Part shown: in pieces, positions 26,920 to 37,400 of the stretch
Layout of the letters: every line of letters starts with the position of its first letter
How positions within the stretch are numbered: position 1 is the stretch's first letter
Assembly (NCBI RefSeq): GCF_003369915.1
Contig: NC_046673.1
Span: 24,915,718 to 24,979,717 of the forward strand
Source: Drosophila miranda
Taxonomy: Eukaryota; Arthropoda; Insecta; Diptera; Drosophilidae
DNA length: 64,000 nucleotides
Direction: 5' to 3'
Made by a program: the position numbers and the translations under genes
The notes under the pieces: model-generated
Seen by the model: the letters and a program-made list of their open reading frames with translations, nothing else
The model's database searches: none
Told to the model about the DNA's origin: nothing

Positions 26920-27401
26920 ACAGAATCAACTAGAGATTGGTGGAATACACTATGTTTTAAGACTCAATCTTTGTGTGTTCGCGTTTTCCCTCCCAACGTA
27001 ATACAGATCCCTCTGCGATCAGTGTTGGGCTTTCTAGGACAAATACGACATATGGCCTCTAATTTCAGGGGTTTCTCCCATTCCCCACAAATCTCAGCCA
27101 GCTTCCGATGGGCAGAATCAATCATGCTATGGCAGCTTCCTCTCCATCTGAATCGCCATCTCCGCACCTCGCATCTCTCTCTCTGGGTGCTCGGAGCTCG
27201 CCGTTCGCCGGACCAGTTGGGGGAGAGCAGCGCCAGCTGTCAGTTGATCGCCAGCCGTGCATTCGTTCGGTCAGTGCCTCCATCAGATCGCCGAACGTCA
27301 ACAGCAGCGCCAGCAACAAAAAGAATAATAAGAGCACCAAGAACAACAACAGCAATAGGAAAAAATCCCCAACATTTGAGTAAACAACAATCGAATGAGA
27401 A
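26920..27401 (+). other. Intergenic spacer with promoter and 5' UTR of the double-clip gene
   Basis: 482 bp. The last 130 bp are AAC/AGC-rich leader sequence. An Inr/DPE-type promoter is proposed at 27240-27274. No poly(A) hexamer was seen for the upstream gene. Confidence 0.5.
27240..27274 (+). promoter_or_regulatory. Candidate Inr plus DPE promoter
   Basis: TCAGTT initiator with A+1 at 27242, and GGTCAG at exactly +28 to +33, matching five of six positions of the DPE consensus RGWYVT. No TATA box is present upstream. This predicts a 160-nt leader for the gene starting at 27402. Confidence 0.35.
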
Positions 27402-29122
27402 ATGTTACGCCGAGGGAAATCTGGCATAATTGTAGCTATGCTGATCTTGGCCAGCCTCTGCCTGGGTCGCTGCGAAGCCTACTTTAGCTTGGAGAGTGCG
27501 TAGCCTCTTGATTATCGATCATCAATCGAACGATACACATTTAAATAACTATCTTGCTTAAAGTATTTGCGGCATCGACCAATTACATTCTGTGTTATAT
27601 TCTCTATTAAATACCGATGGATATTTTGCAGTTGGCGATCCCTGTCCCACCGTGGGCTACCGCAGCCGTTGCCAGGCGGCAGAGGAGTGCGGTACGATAG
27701 CATCGCACATCCAGGTCGGACGCCTGACGCCCCAAACGATTGAGGGATGTGGATTCACCAGTCACGGCGAGAAGATATGCTGCCCACTCGAGAATGCCCA
27801 AGGCATGGAGGTGCTGCGCATCGATCCAAATGAATCCCCAGCGACATCCACAACCACAACGACCACCAGCTCAACAACAACAACAACAACAACGACAACC
27901 ACAACAACAACAACCACTACAACCACACCGATTCCGTGGTTGAATATTTTCCAAACGGATCGCGATTACCTCCTGCAGTCGATAAAACCCACCCGACGTC
28001 CGACGCGGAACAGCTTTGTTTATCCGGACACCACGGAGGGGGCAGAATGCAGGGCCCCACTGTATGAGGGCGAGTGCCGGGTCGTCTCCGCCTGCCCCAG
28101 CGTGGAGCCGCTCCTGTCGCAAGGTCGACTGCGCGACGAGGACTTCATGACATGTCGTGACGGAGCCCGGGAGGAGATCATCTGCTGCCCCCTCAATCTT
28201 CCCCTGCAGCCACGAGGCCAGGTCAAGACCGGTCCCCGCCTGGGTGTCCCCTTGCCCACGCGAGCCCCGGTCCCTCAAGAGGTGGATCCTCAGGAGGCGG
28301 CCGCCATTGCCACGGCAGACGACCTGCTGCCCCACTACCGCCACCTGGGGGCCCTAGCCCATCCTAATGCCGCCTTCGACGGACATCTGCATCACTGCTC
28401 CGCCATTGTCCTGACACCGCAGTTTCTCCTGAGTGCCGCTGGCTGCAAGCGGCCCAGCCATGTTGTTTTCGGAGTAGCAGACATGCGGGACGTCGACGTG
28501 GACGAGGACTACCTGGTGGACATTGTGGTGAGCCCCTTGCCCTTGAGGCCACCTCTCTCTTTCTCTGTCTGACCCTCTTTCTGTCTCTTTCGCTGTGAAG
28601 CGTTTGGCACAGTTCCGGAGGGATCTGGCGCTGATGCGGCTGCAGGAGCCCCTGCGTCTGGGGAGCGAGGCGTCTGCGAACGTCCGTGTGGCACCCATCT
28701 GCAGCCAGTTCGAGCTGACGCGTCTCCAGGTTAGTGGTCGCCTGGTGGCCGTCGGCTGGGGCAAGGGGGAAGACGCCGATTGCCCTATGTACGAGATTAC
28801 CATGCGGCTGCGTCCCACCTGGGCATGCGCCGACCTTCCCAACTACGGCAGCGTTCAGGAGCTGCCCAGCTCGCACCTGTGCGTGGAGCCCCAGCAGCCG
28901 GAGACGGACCTGAAACCCTTCTCCAACGCCAGTTCCTGCGCACCATGCCCGGGCACCGTGGGCAGCGTGCTACACCTTGTGCGGCCCAACGCCAGCCGCT
29001 GTGTCCTGGGCATCGCCACGCCCACGGGCGTCGATTGCGAGGCCCACGTCATGTACTACACGAACCTCCTCAGCCCCCAATTCACGCTCTTCGTGGAGCA
29101 GCAGCAGCGGCAGCAGCAGTAG
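27402..29122 (+). CDS. Double-clip serine protease homologue with poly-Thr linker, catalytically inactive
   Basis: Exons 27402-27495, 27632-28527 and 28601-29122 give 503 residues. The first ATG at 27402 yields MLRRGKSGIIVAMLILASLC, a signal peptide. Clip 1 begins IGDPCPTVGYRSRCQAAEEC and ends KICCP. A Ser/Thr run with 18 consecutive Thr follows, then a basic spacer, and clip 2 runs from AECRAPLYEGECRVVSACP to EIICCP; both clips have six Cys. The S1-like domain has LSAAGCKR in place of LTAAHC (His to Gly), retains RRDLALMRL at the Asp, and has CAPCPGTVGSV where GDSGGP should be (no Ser). The C terminus shares GIATPTG and YYTNLLSP with the upstream gene, showing that they are tandem duplicates, and ends in a Gln-rich tail. 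Two clip domains are unusual for a fly protease homologue. The role is unknown; an extracellular regulatory or scaffolding function is inferred. Confidence 0.82.
27844..27930 (+). repeat. ACA/ACC trinucleotide repeat coding poly-Thr
   Basis: Encodes six Thr, two Ser and then 18 Thr in the linker between the two clip domains. Being all Thr, it is a likely mucin-type O-glycosylation target if the protein passes through the Golgi. Confidence 0.9.
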
Positions 29123-29660
29123 TCGAAATCGTAGTCCCACAATCCAACTCGTAGTTACTTAAGTTTAGTTAGTATAAGCTGTTTTATTTGTTTATGCCAG
29201 TGTTTTAGCGATATGTAGAGAAAGAGAGCGGGTCCAGTGCGACCCACACACTAGTACCAGTATGACCCCCCCCCCCCTAATTAAGGCAGCATCAAAATAA
29301 GACGACAAAAAGAATTTAAAGCATCAGAGATCAATATACACATACTCGGTCGGATGTAAGGAAATACGGAAATATAGCTCTATGTTCTCCAATTTCATTG
29401 AAGTGTTTTTCAGATTATGCTAACATCGTTCTACAGTGCGCCAATGTGCACACACACCTTTCATTCACCTCAGTGTGCACACACCATAAAAATCTGAGCT
29501 CATCGGCTGTTTCAGCGCAGTGGAAATACCGCGTACTATACTGCCTTACTATAGTGCCTTCCTCCTCTCTGTAATCTTTGGCACATGTTGTGTGTCATGA
29601 TTCATGCATAAATTAAGTACATGTATGTACAGTCAAGATTCCGCTTAATGAAATCCCCTA

Positions 29661-29685
29661 GAATCGAATCGAATCGAATCGAATC
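29661..29685. repeat. (GAATC)5 pentanucleotide repeat
   Basis: Five perfect units. The complementary-strand version of the same pentamer occurs at 34239-34268, beyond Hayan. Confidence 0.9.
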
Positions 29686-31001
29686 TCCTCCAGGCTGTGC
29701 ATTTCCCCAGACCAAAACCCATGCCCATGGCCACCGCTGGATCTGAGTCACAGTTGGGTTTCGTTTACTCTTTAATTACATCTCTCGCTCTGGCTCTGGT
29801 TCTGGCTCTAGTGCTTTGGTGCTGTTTGGTTAAGCTCGATTCTGCGAAGAGCTGGCACCTAAAACCGGTCCGGTCCGCCGCTCAGTGGGAGAGGAGGTCC
29901 AGAGGCACGAGCTTGCTTTGGGGCTCTGCGGCGTTGCGGCTTTGCCGCTGGTACTCATATCAGCTGCCCGTCCGGTCAGTCCGGTCCAGCCCCCGGCCCG
30001 GCTTCGGTTCTTGGTCAGGTCTGGTCTGGTCTGGGGTTTAGCTTTAGTTGCTCAGGCGATGCGTTACCGATCGGTAGCCTTCCATACGTTTCGCTCCGTC
30101 TCCAACGAGAGCCTCGTTTCGTTCCGTTTTGTTCCGTTCCGTTCCGTTTGGCGATAGCCACCGGTTTTCAACTTTGTTGATCGTCTCTTATTTTATTTTT
30201 ATTTCGTATTATTTTTTTTTTATTTTTTTGCTGTGCTGCGCTTTGTTTGTGTTTTTCTCTTCAATTGAGTTTTGTGCCCGATTGCTTTATTCAAAGTGCC
30301 CCCGGTCGTCCCGCCAGCCGCACTCACAAACAGCAAGCTGTGTGTGCTAGCACTTATTTCGTTATCAAATACCGAAAAAGGTCGTGTCAAAGGTGCGTCT
30401 GATAAGGCTCAAGTGGACTCGAATCAAGGGGATGCACCGGAGAGAGAGAGGGGAGAGAGCCAATTGCATGTTCTAAAACATTTACCATGATGTTCGTGTG
30501 TGATGTTAACAAAGGGAAGCCGGAAACCGAAAACTGTGAAACCCTTTTCCATAGAAAGTTGTTGTGTTTCGGAGCGATCGCATCACCAGTCCATAGACCA
30601 AAAGAGAGCAAGGAAAGGGATACAATTCATACTATCAATATCATTATCAATCTCAACTAGGCTTTTCGATGCTTCGAATTATACAAAAGATTAACAACAT
30701 CTGGCAAGAGTCTGACAAAATTCCAGCAATATTTCATCTGCTGGAGAGACAGATCGGCTACTCTTTAAGTATCTCGCCCTGCCCGGTTGGTTGCTTCTGA
30801 CATAGGTGCTCCGTTATCAGTGGCAGGTTGGTTGCCCCCTTTGGGGGTGCGCCAAAATGAATTTAGTGTTTGATATCAGACATACGAAAAAACACCGAAA
30901 ACATGCCGTGTCTTTGTCGGTGGTGAAATGTCAGATTAACAGCGCCGCAAACGGAATGCCCGGAGTGAATCAGTGAATCAGTGAAATTCGTCTACCGTTG
31001 T

Positions 31002-31010
31002 GAAATTCCC
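31002..31010 (-). promoter_or_regulatory. kappaB-like site upstream of Hayan (candidate)
   Basis: The minus strand reads GGGAATTTC, close to the Dif/Dorsal/Relish consensus. It lies about 270 nt upstream of the start codon. A single short site can occur by chance. Confidence 0.3.
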
Positions 31011-31278
31011 GAAACTATCTCTGAAATGGGTTTTCACATGTTTTCCCCCACTTCTGTTGTAGTATAATTCCCATGTGGGTCAAAGCCAGGTTCATTATAC
31101 TCGTAATCAGCTGTAAGACGATCTCTCAATGCTGTGCCCTGAACAAAAGCACACATTTATCTGGGGTGGACTCCCCCCACCTCTCCACTTGTCCCGCAGC
31201 AGATTTGCATTCCCATTTTCTATATACTTTTGAATGCTTTCAGGAACTACAGAGATATAAGATTACGGTGTCATCCAG

Positions 31279-33630
31279 ATGTCTAGACGTCAGGTCGGCC
31301 TGCTGTTAGCGGTCCTTTTCCTGCTCGATAGCTGTGGTCTAAACACAGCAAGCGAGGGTATGTGCCTGCCACATTCCTTATTTTGTGGCACACACTCTAC
31401 TGTTGCTCCTCCTCGTTGCAGAAGGCGAAGAATGCATGGTGAAGGAGAACTTGCCGGGCATCTGCCGCCCCTCGTCCGCTTGCGAGCCCTTCGTCGACGG
31501 GTACATCAAGTCGGGCATCCTCTCCATCAACGATGTCCCCAGCTGCGGCCTCGGACCGCGCGAGGAGATTATATGCTGCCCCACGAAGCCCTGCTGCCCC
31601 AATGAGTAAGCCAAGCTGCCTCCTGAGTGTTTCGTGTTTCCAAGTGTCGTCCTGTTTTGTGCCCCGTCTGAGTTGTGTGCCAAGTGGATGTTGCATGCCT
31701 CGCTTCCAACTCTGCTTCCATCGATAGACCATCGACATCTTCGACTAACTCCACTAACCCCATCCCCAGCCCAAGCTCGAAAGGAACAGCAACAGCTCCT
31801 GCAACTCCTCCTGCTCCTGCACCGTCACCTGCACCCCAACCTGACACGATACCAGAACAGAGCCGGGAAAGTAGACTGGATCAGGGCGACAGCTTCTTCG
31901 ACTTCAATCAGATCCTAAGCACGCCGCGGAGCGTGCCACAGCCCACAGGAAAGGGCGGCAGGACCCACGATGCTATTCGAATGCAGCCAGAGCCATTCCA
32001 GAGCATCGGTCAGTGGGGCGTTGCTCCTCCCTCTACGACGACTACGCCAAGATCTGTGCCCCCTTGGGGGTGGACTGATGGAACACCCAGAATAGTAAAC
32101 AAGCCCCTGACGATCCCCGATCCAAGGCTTAGAGCACAGCAGCACCTGCAGCAGGGTAACCGGCGACCCGGCAATAATCTGATACACGTGGTCAACGAAA
32201 GGCTCCGTCAGCAGGGAATGACGATAGAGCCCGCCAGGGAGGTGGGGTCGCTGTCGCTCCTGACGCCGGTGACTCCGGTGACTCCGGTGCACCTGGTGAC
32301 CCCAGTGACGCCGACGAAGAAGGTGCTGGTAGATCCCTTTGCTCCGTTTCGGTTCCAGGCGAAAGAACAAAAGGGATCGGATGCCTCGATGTTCCCGTTC
32401 CGGTTTGTCTGAGCTTGAGTAAATGGCATGGAGATCAGTTGGCCTCAGCCTGGGAGCATGCAGTCCTGGCATATCTCTTCTCAGCCATTTCAATCATCCA
32501 TTTCCAATTTCCATTTTATGTTTGTAGAATTCCGGAGACAACGTCCACGGCCCGACCACCCGTCTCGGCCACCCCTATATCGCGTGTGGATGTGCCCACT
32601 GAGAGCAACGAGGGGCAGGAACGGCCATCGGTGGTGGCTTGCAGGAGGATTCAGAGCCGATACGGGGAGAACAGGCTGACGGTGCACATCCTTGAGGGGA
32701 TTCCCGTTAATCCCGGCGTCTATCCTCATATGGTGGCTATCGCGTACAGCACCTTCGGTGGATCTCCGGAGTACCGTTGTGGCGGCTCCTTGATCTCGAG
32801 TCGGTTCGTCCTCACCGCTGCCCACTGTGTCAACAGCATGGAAAACACGCCCATATTCGTGCGCCTTGGCACTGTGAACATCGAGAGTCCTCCACCGCAA
32901 TATAAGGACATAGGCTTGGTAAGGACCCCTGCCATCGGGCATCCTCCCGCTAACTCACACCCTCATATCGATGTTTTTTTTCGCAGAGAAATATTATCAT
33001 CCATCCAAACTACGTTAGCAGCAGCAAGTACAACGACATCGCCCTCATGGAGCTGGCGGAGGAGGTTAACTTCGCCAACAACAGCAACATTTATCCGGCG
33101 TGCCTGCACACAGATCCCAAGGATCCGCCACTAAGCTCCAAGCTCTTTGTGGCCGGCTGGGGAACCATGAACTTGACCAGTAAGTAGTGCCCCGACAATG
33201 AATGGGAGAGAATGAACCAATTATCCACCAATTGTGGTGTTCAATACTCACTCGCCTCCTCATCACAGATCGCTCCAGGTCCAAGGTCCTCCTGCGCGCC
33301 CCACTCGACCTGGTGCCGCTGGACAAGTGCAATCAGTTGTTTTCCGAGCAGCCAAGCACCATCCGTGCCCTGAAGCAGGGTGTGATCGACTCGATGATGT
33401 GCGCGGCGGACCTCAAGGAGCTGAAGGCGGACGCCTGCGCTGGCGACTCCGGTGGCCCGCTCATCTTGGACATCAATGTGGAGGACGGCCTGTACTCCAT
33501 AGTGGGCATAATTTCGGCTGGGTTTGGGTGTGCCACCAAGACGCCGGGCCTGTACACTCGAGTGGCCTCCTACTTGGACTTCATCGAGGGCATTGTCTGG
33601 CCGGACAAGGTTCTGGGAGCGGGGATATGA
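31279..33630 (+). CDS. Hayan: Clip-domain serine protease of the Hayan/Persephone type
   Basis: A haemolymph zymogen; in D. melanogaster Hayan and Psh activate melanization and Toll signalling. Exons: 31279-31357, 31422-31605, 31728-32402, 32528-32918, 32987-33179, 33269-33630; 627 residues. A signal peptide ([20 protein letters not shown]) is followed by a clip domain ([20 protein letters not shown] to IICCP, six Cys). Exon 3 is a Pro/Ser/Thr-rich linker with a TPV repeat ([20 protein letters not shown]). It is exactly 675 nt with phase 2 at both ends, so skipping it gives an in-frame 402-residue form, like the two known fly isoforms. The catalytic domain starts at Ile367 after a His (VH-ILEG). 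The triad is complete: His412 (LTAAHC), Asp460 (YNDIAL) and Ser568 (CAGDSGGP). Asp562 at the specificity site indicates trypsin-like cleavage. Psh versus Hayan identity rests on the long linker exon. Confidence 0.87.
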
Positions 33631-33633
33631 ACC

Positions 33634-33639
33634 AATAAA
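33634..33639 (+). terminator. Poly(A) signal of Hayan-type gene
   Basis: AATAAA begins 3 nt after the stop codon, which would give an unusually short 3' UTR of about 20-30 nt. No better hexamer follows closely. Confidence 0.6.
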
Positions 33640-34169
33640 TTGAAGACCACGGAAGATGTTCGATTATTTTATATGTTCTTATCGCGGGCTCCATCCCTGG
33701 ACGCCAAGTGTCAAACTCTCGCCGTCTCTGCCCTTTCCACTCATTCGTAAACAAAGACAGAGACAGAGTCAGAGCGAGAGAGGGAGAGAGAGAGAGAGAA
33801 AAAGTCAGAGAGCGTGACTGACAGGCCTGTCATTCGGAAGCATTTGCTCCCACAGCTGCTGCTGGCATTGCCAGGTGGCAGTCGAAAGCTTTGTCTGCAT
33901 ACTGAGCTTTGGGCTTTTCATTTGGTTGTGAACCGTTACAAAAATTCTGCCGGAATTATTGTCGATGCCCCCGCACCACACCGCTCCGCCCTACGCGCAA
34001 GAAACGAGCAGCGGGACCTTAAATGGCGCTGGTTGGGCGCTGGGCGCCTCAGTTGGTCGCGAGACCTGCGTTGCGTCGGTTGGTTCGCAGCCTGCCAGCC
34101 ATCATCATTCTCCAGTGGAGTAGTCAGACCGACCCTCCGGTAGGCTATTGAGCGCTCACTTCAATTTCA

Positions 34170-34427
34170 GTCTTCACCCGATTTACTCCCGGTTCACACC
34201 GGATCGGTTACGGTTCGTTTACGAGTAGTAGTAGTTTTCGATTCGATTCGATTCGATTCGATTCGATTGAGCTGATTCCGGACATTTCATTTCCTTGAGT
34301 GCGTGCGTTATTTGTTTTTGTTTATTTTGTTTTTTTAAGTGTCCAATGCCATCGATATCCTGAACTCCCAAAAACCCTCAACGGCAACGGCAAGAAACTG
34401 TGTTTCCCTTTCAACCAGTTGGTAAAT
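34170..34427 (+). other. Candidate untranslated first exon of the GPCR gene
   Basis: An initiator-like TCAGTC occurs at about 34170. The sequence then runs through a (CGATT)n tract to a consensus donor, AAAT then GTAAGTCGATC, at 34428. It has no long open frame. Joining to the acceptor at 48961 would make a 14.5 kb intron. This is inference from signals only. Confidence 0.3.
34239..34268. repeat. (CGATT)n pentanucleotide repeat
   Basis: Six units. It is the complement of the repeat at 29661-29685. Confidence 0.9.
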
Positions 34428-37400
34428 GTAAGTCGATCTGTGTGTCTCCCTTTGACCCCCTGTGTACCCCTGTGTGTACCCCCCATATGTTGTTCGATGA
34501 TTAAACATTTGTTTATCGCTTTCCCGCCGCAGTTATTATTTCAATTGTGGGAAATTGATTCCGGCGGCACATCTGCTAAGGCCTCCCCCCACCACCCGTT
34601 GCTGATAATCAGCTCCAGAGAGTCCTGGTCTATGTCCGATCCGATCCTATCTAATTGAGCAGACCTAAGCACTCGCGGGGGCGATAAGCTCCGTTCGGTT
34701 GTAGGCACACAACAGGTGTACTACGTGTACAACCTTGTAATAATTAATGTGCCAGGCGCAGGGTATTCCAAGGAGGTGTCTCACAGCTCCACAGCTCCAC
34801 AGCTCCAGCCATCCCGGCCAAGGAATTAGCGGGCGCGAAAGCCTGATAAATGCGACAGACAACGTAGTTGCCTTAGCCCTTAGTCTCCCCCCGGAATGAG
34901 CTGAATTACGCCCGCCTGGACTTAGGCGTCAATCGCTCCCTTAATCCCTGGCCTACACCTTAGCCCCCAAAAGCCAGCCATTTAAATTGATAACTTTGCA
35001 GACAGCCTGACAGTCAAGCAGTCATGCAGCCAGGGGAGACGTCTGAGAAGACGAGATCGTGCTGTCTGCTATCCGGTCTATCAGTGGCCATAGCTGGGAA
35101 TTCAGTACAAACCCAGAACTATAGATCAAATTTAGTCATTTTATTCTCTTTGGCAGACTGCAAGCACCCTTGGCTGGATATTTGTGTTATTGGCATATTT
35201 GTGATGTCTGTTTTTGGGCGGAAAACAGAAATGTTAGCAGGAGCGGCAGTTTGATTCCTGAGGAATTTAATACGAGTGTAATTGTAGCTTTCATTTAATG
35301 GGAATTACTTCCATGATTACACCCACTTTCGGTAACGAATACGTTTCAGTCCATCGTTTTGTCATTAATTAAACATCGAATTTTGAAGGAGCTCCCTTGT
35401 CCAGTGTCCAGTGCCTGTTCCCACGATGGTCTCCCCTTATTTTCCATCCGTCATCCACCTTCATTCCGCGAGCGTTCAGCGGTGGTGTGTGGTGTGGCTG
35501 TTGTGTTGGCGTTTAGCAGAGTGGCTATAAATGTGACACTAAGTTAATAAATTTATGGCTAAAACACACCCAACTGCTGGAGCTTGTTGGCTGTTGTGCG
35601 GTGTTGCTAATTTCCCCTTGGCTGCTCTGTGACCCATCTCCCTCGTCCCATGGCCCCATTTCCCATGCCGTTTCCATTTCCATTTCCATCAGCCTGAATG
35701 ATGGCGCGACTTTCGGAACGGACACCAGCGATAAGGAGAGGAGAATGGGAGGAATGGGAATGGGAGCTGTGGCATGAGTATTAATAATATTTTTATTGGC
35801 CGCTTATTTGCCTTTTGGGGTCTGGCTCTAATATATGTACATTCAAAATGTGACTAGGGATCCGCTGTGTGGTTTGGATTCGCGTTAATTAATAAACATG
35901 AGAGGAGGAGAGGGCAGGAGGATCGCCAGAAGAAAAAAGGAATGGAACCCATATCCCATATCCGTATTGGATCAAACAGGGGATATAACGCAGAGATGTC
36001 GAGCCAGCATCAGCTGCTGCATTTGCTGCTTGTGGCCGAAGTCTGTGACTGCCTTTACGACTGAGACTGAGGCTCATCAAAAGCGTTAAGAGAGGCCTGG
36101 GGGCATGCCACGATGGCACAACAATTTCCACTTTTATTTTCACAATTTTCGTTCGCTTCGGGGAAGAGTAAGGACACCGACTTTCCATCGCATCCCAGCC
36201 TATCGCATTCCTAGTAGCCTGCCCAGTTTTATTTTCCTTTATAGCCTCATTCCCAAGTTAACCTGTTTCCTTATTCCTTGATTCCACCTGAACATTTCCT
36301 CCTTTCAAGCGCGAAAATCAATGCTAGGAAACAAACTAAAGACCAGCGGAATATGGCTACCCTCTGGTCCTCTCCTCTGATTTCTGGCTGCTCGTTGGAG
36401 TTGATGTTTGATGTTGTTCCAAGGAATGCAGCAATAAAAATGCCGGAATAGCTATAGCTCTTCCGAGGGCAGGAGGGCCAAAAAAGAAGAAAAACTAAGC
36501 AGCTAATGGCGTTAGTTACTTAGCCAACTGATACGGAGGCTCCCTCCCTCTTCTTCTCATTCTTCTTGCTTTCTTGAACCCTGGCAATGCACATAAATTT
36601 ACACACAAAAGTTCATTTTTGTGTTGAGCGTAAATCTCCTCACAAATCTCTCATTTCGCTCTGATTGGCCAGCAAGTGTGGGGGAAGTACGGAATGGAAA
36701 GTCGAAGTCTTGAATATCCTGTAAAAGGGAGCAAAAGCTACATCCGAAATTATACCATCTAAGATGTGCTTCCGATCTTAAGAACGGAGATGGAAATATC
36801 AAAGTCCTTCAAACAGAGATCACAAGTGCACCGAATATTTTGGGAGAGTTTTTTATGAGTTTAAATAAGAATAATTTTTCAAAGGTATCCTGAAACAGGA
36901 TTCAGTCTTATTTATATTTTGTGTCAAATAAATTGTTGTAAATGTAACTGTTATTGTTATTGAAGCTAAAGATTATCTATTTAAATAATAAAAATCAGAA
37001 ATAAGTGTGTATTTTATAATTTGTGTTATATAAACTAGATTTTTTACGATCTCTGGTTTTAAATACGACACTGACTTAATTACCAAAGGATCTCAGAGCT
37101 ATCCGCATGCCATGCCTATTCTTTATAGGATCTGAATTGACTCTGTTATTCTAAGGGTACATAAGGGTATAAGAGTATATGCTGCATATAGGACACACAA
37201 ACACAATGAGACAAGAACCAGGCACGAGGCACAACAAATGGCATACATAATACGAGGGGAATGTGTGTATGTGCTGTGTGTGTCAGGGCACGGGGTGTGG
37301 ATGCGGATGTGGAGGTCGAGCTAGAGGTGGAGGTGGAGGGGCACCACTTAACTCTGATAAAGAATCAGCTGAACTCGGCAATGTGACGTTAGACATAATT

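Larger units (their letters stand above)
29123..31278 (+). other. Intergenic region and probable 5' leader of Hayan
   Basis: Starts with the 3' UTR of the double-clip gene. It contains a pentanucleotide repeat (29661-29685), T-rich sequence around 30180-30270, a kappaB-like site at 31002-31010, and a good 3' splice site (TGCTTTCAG) ending at 31243. That site suggests a spliced 5' UTR whose first exon lies upstream, possibly ending at the GTGCGT donor near 30391. No coding exon is seen. Confidence 0.45.
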
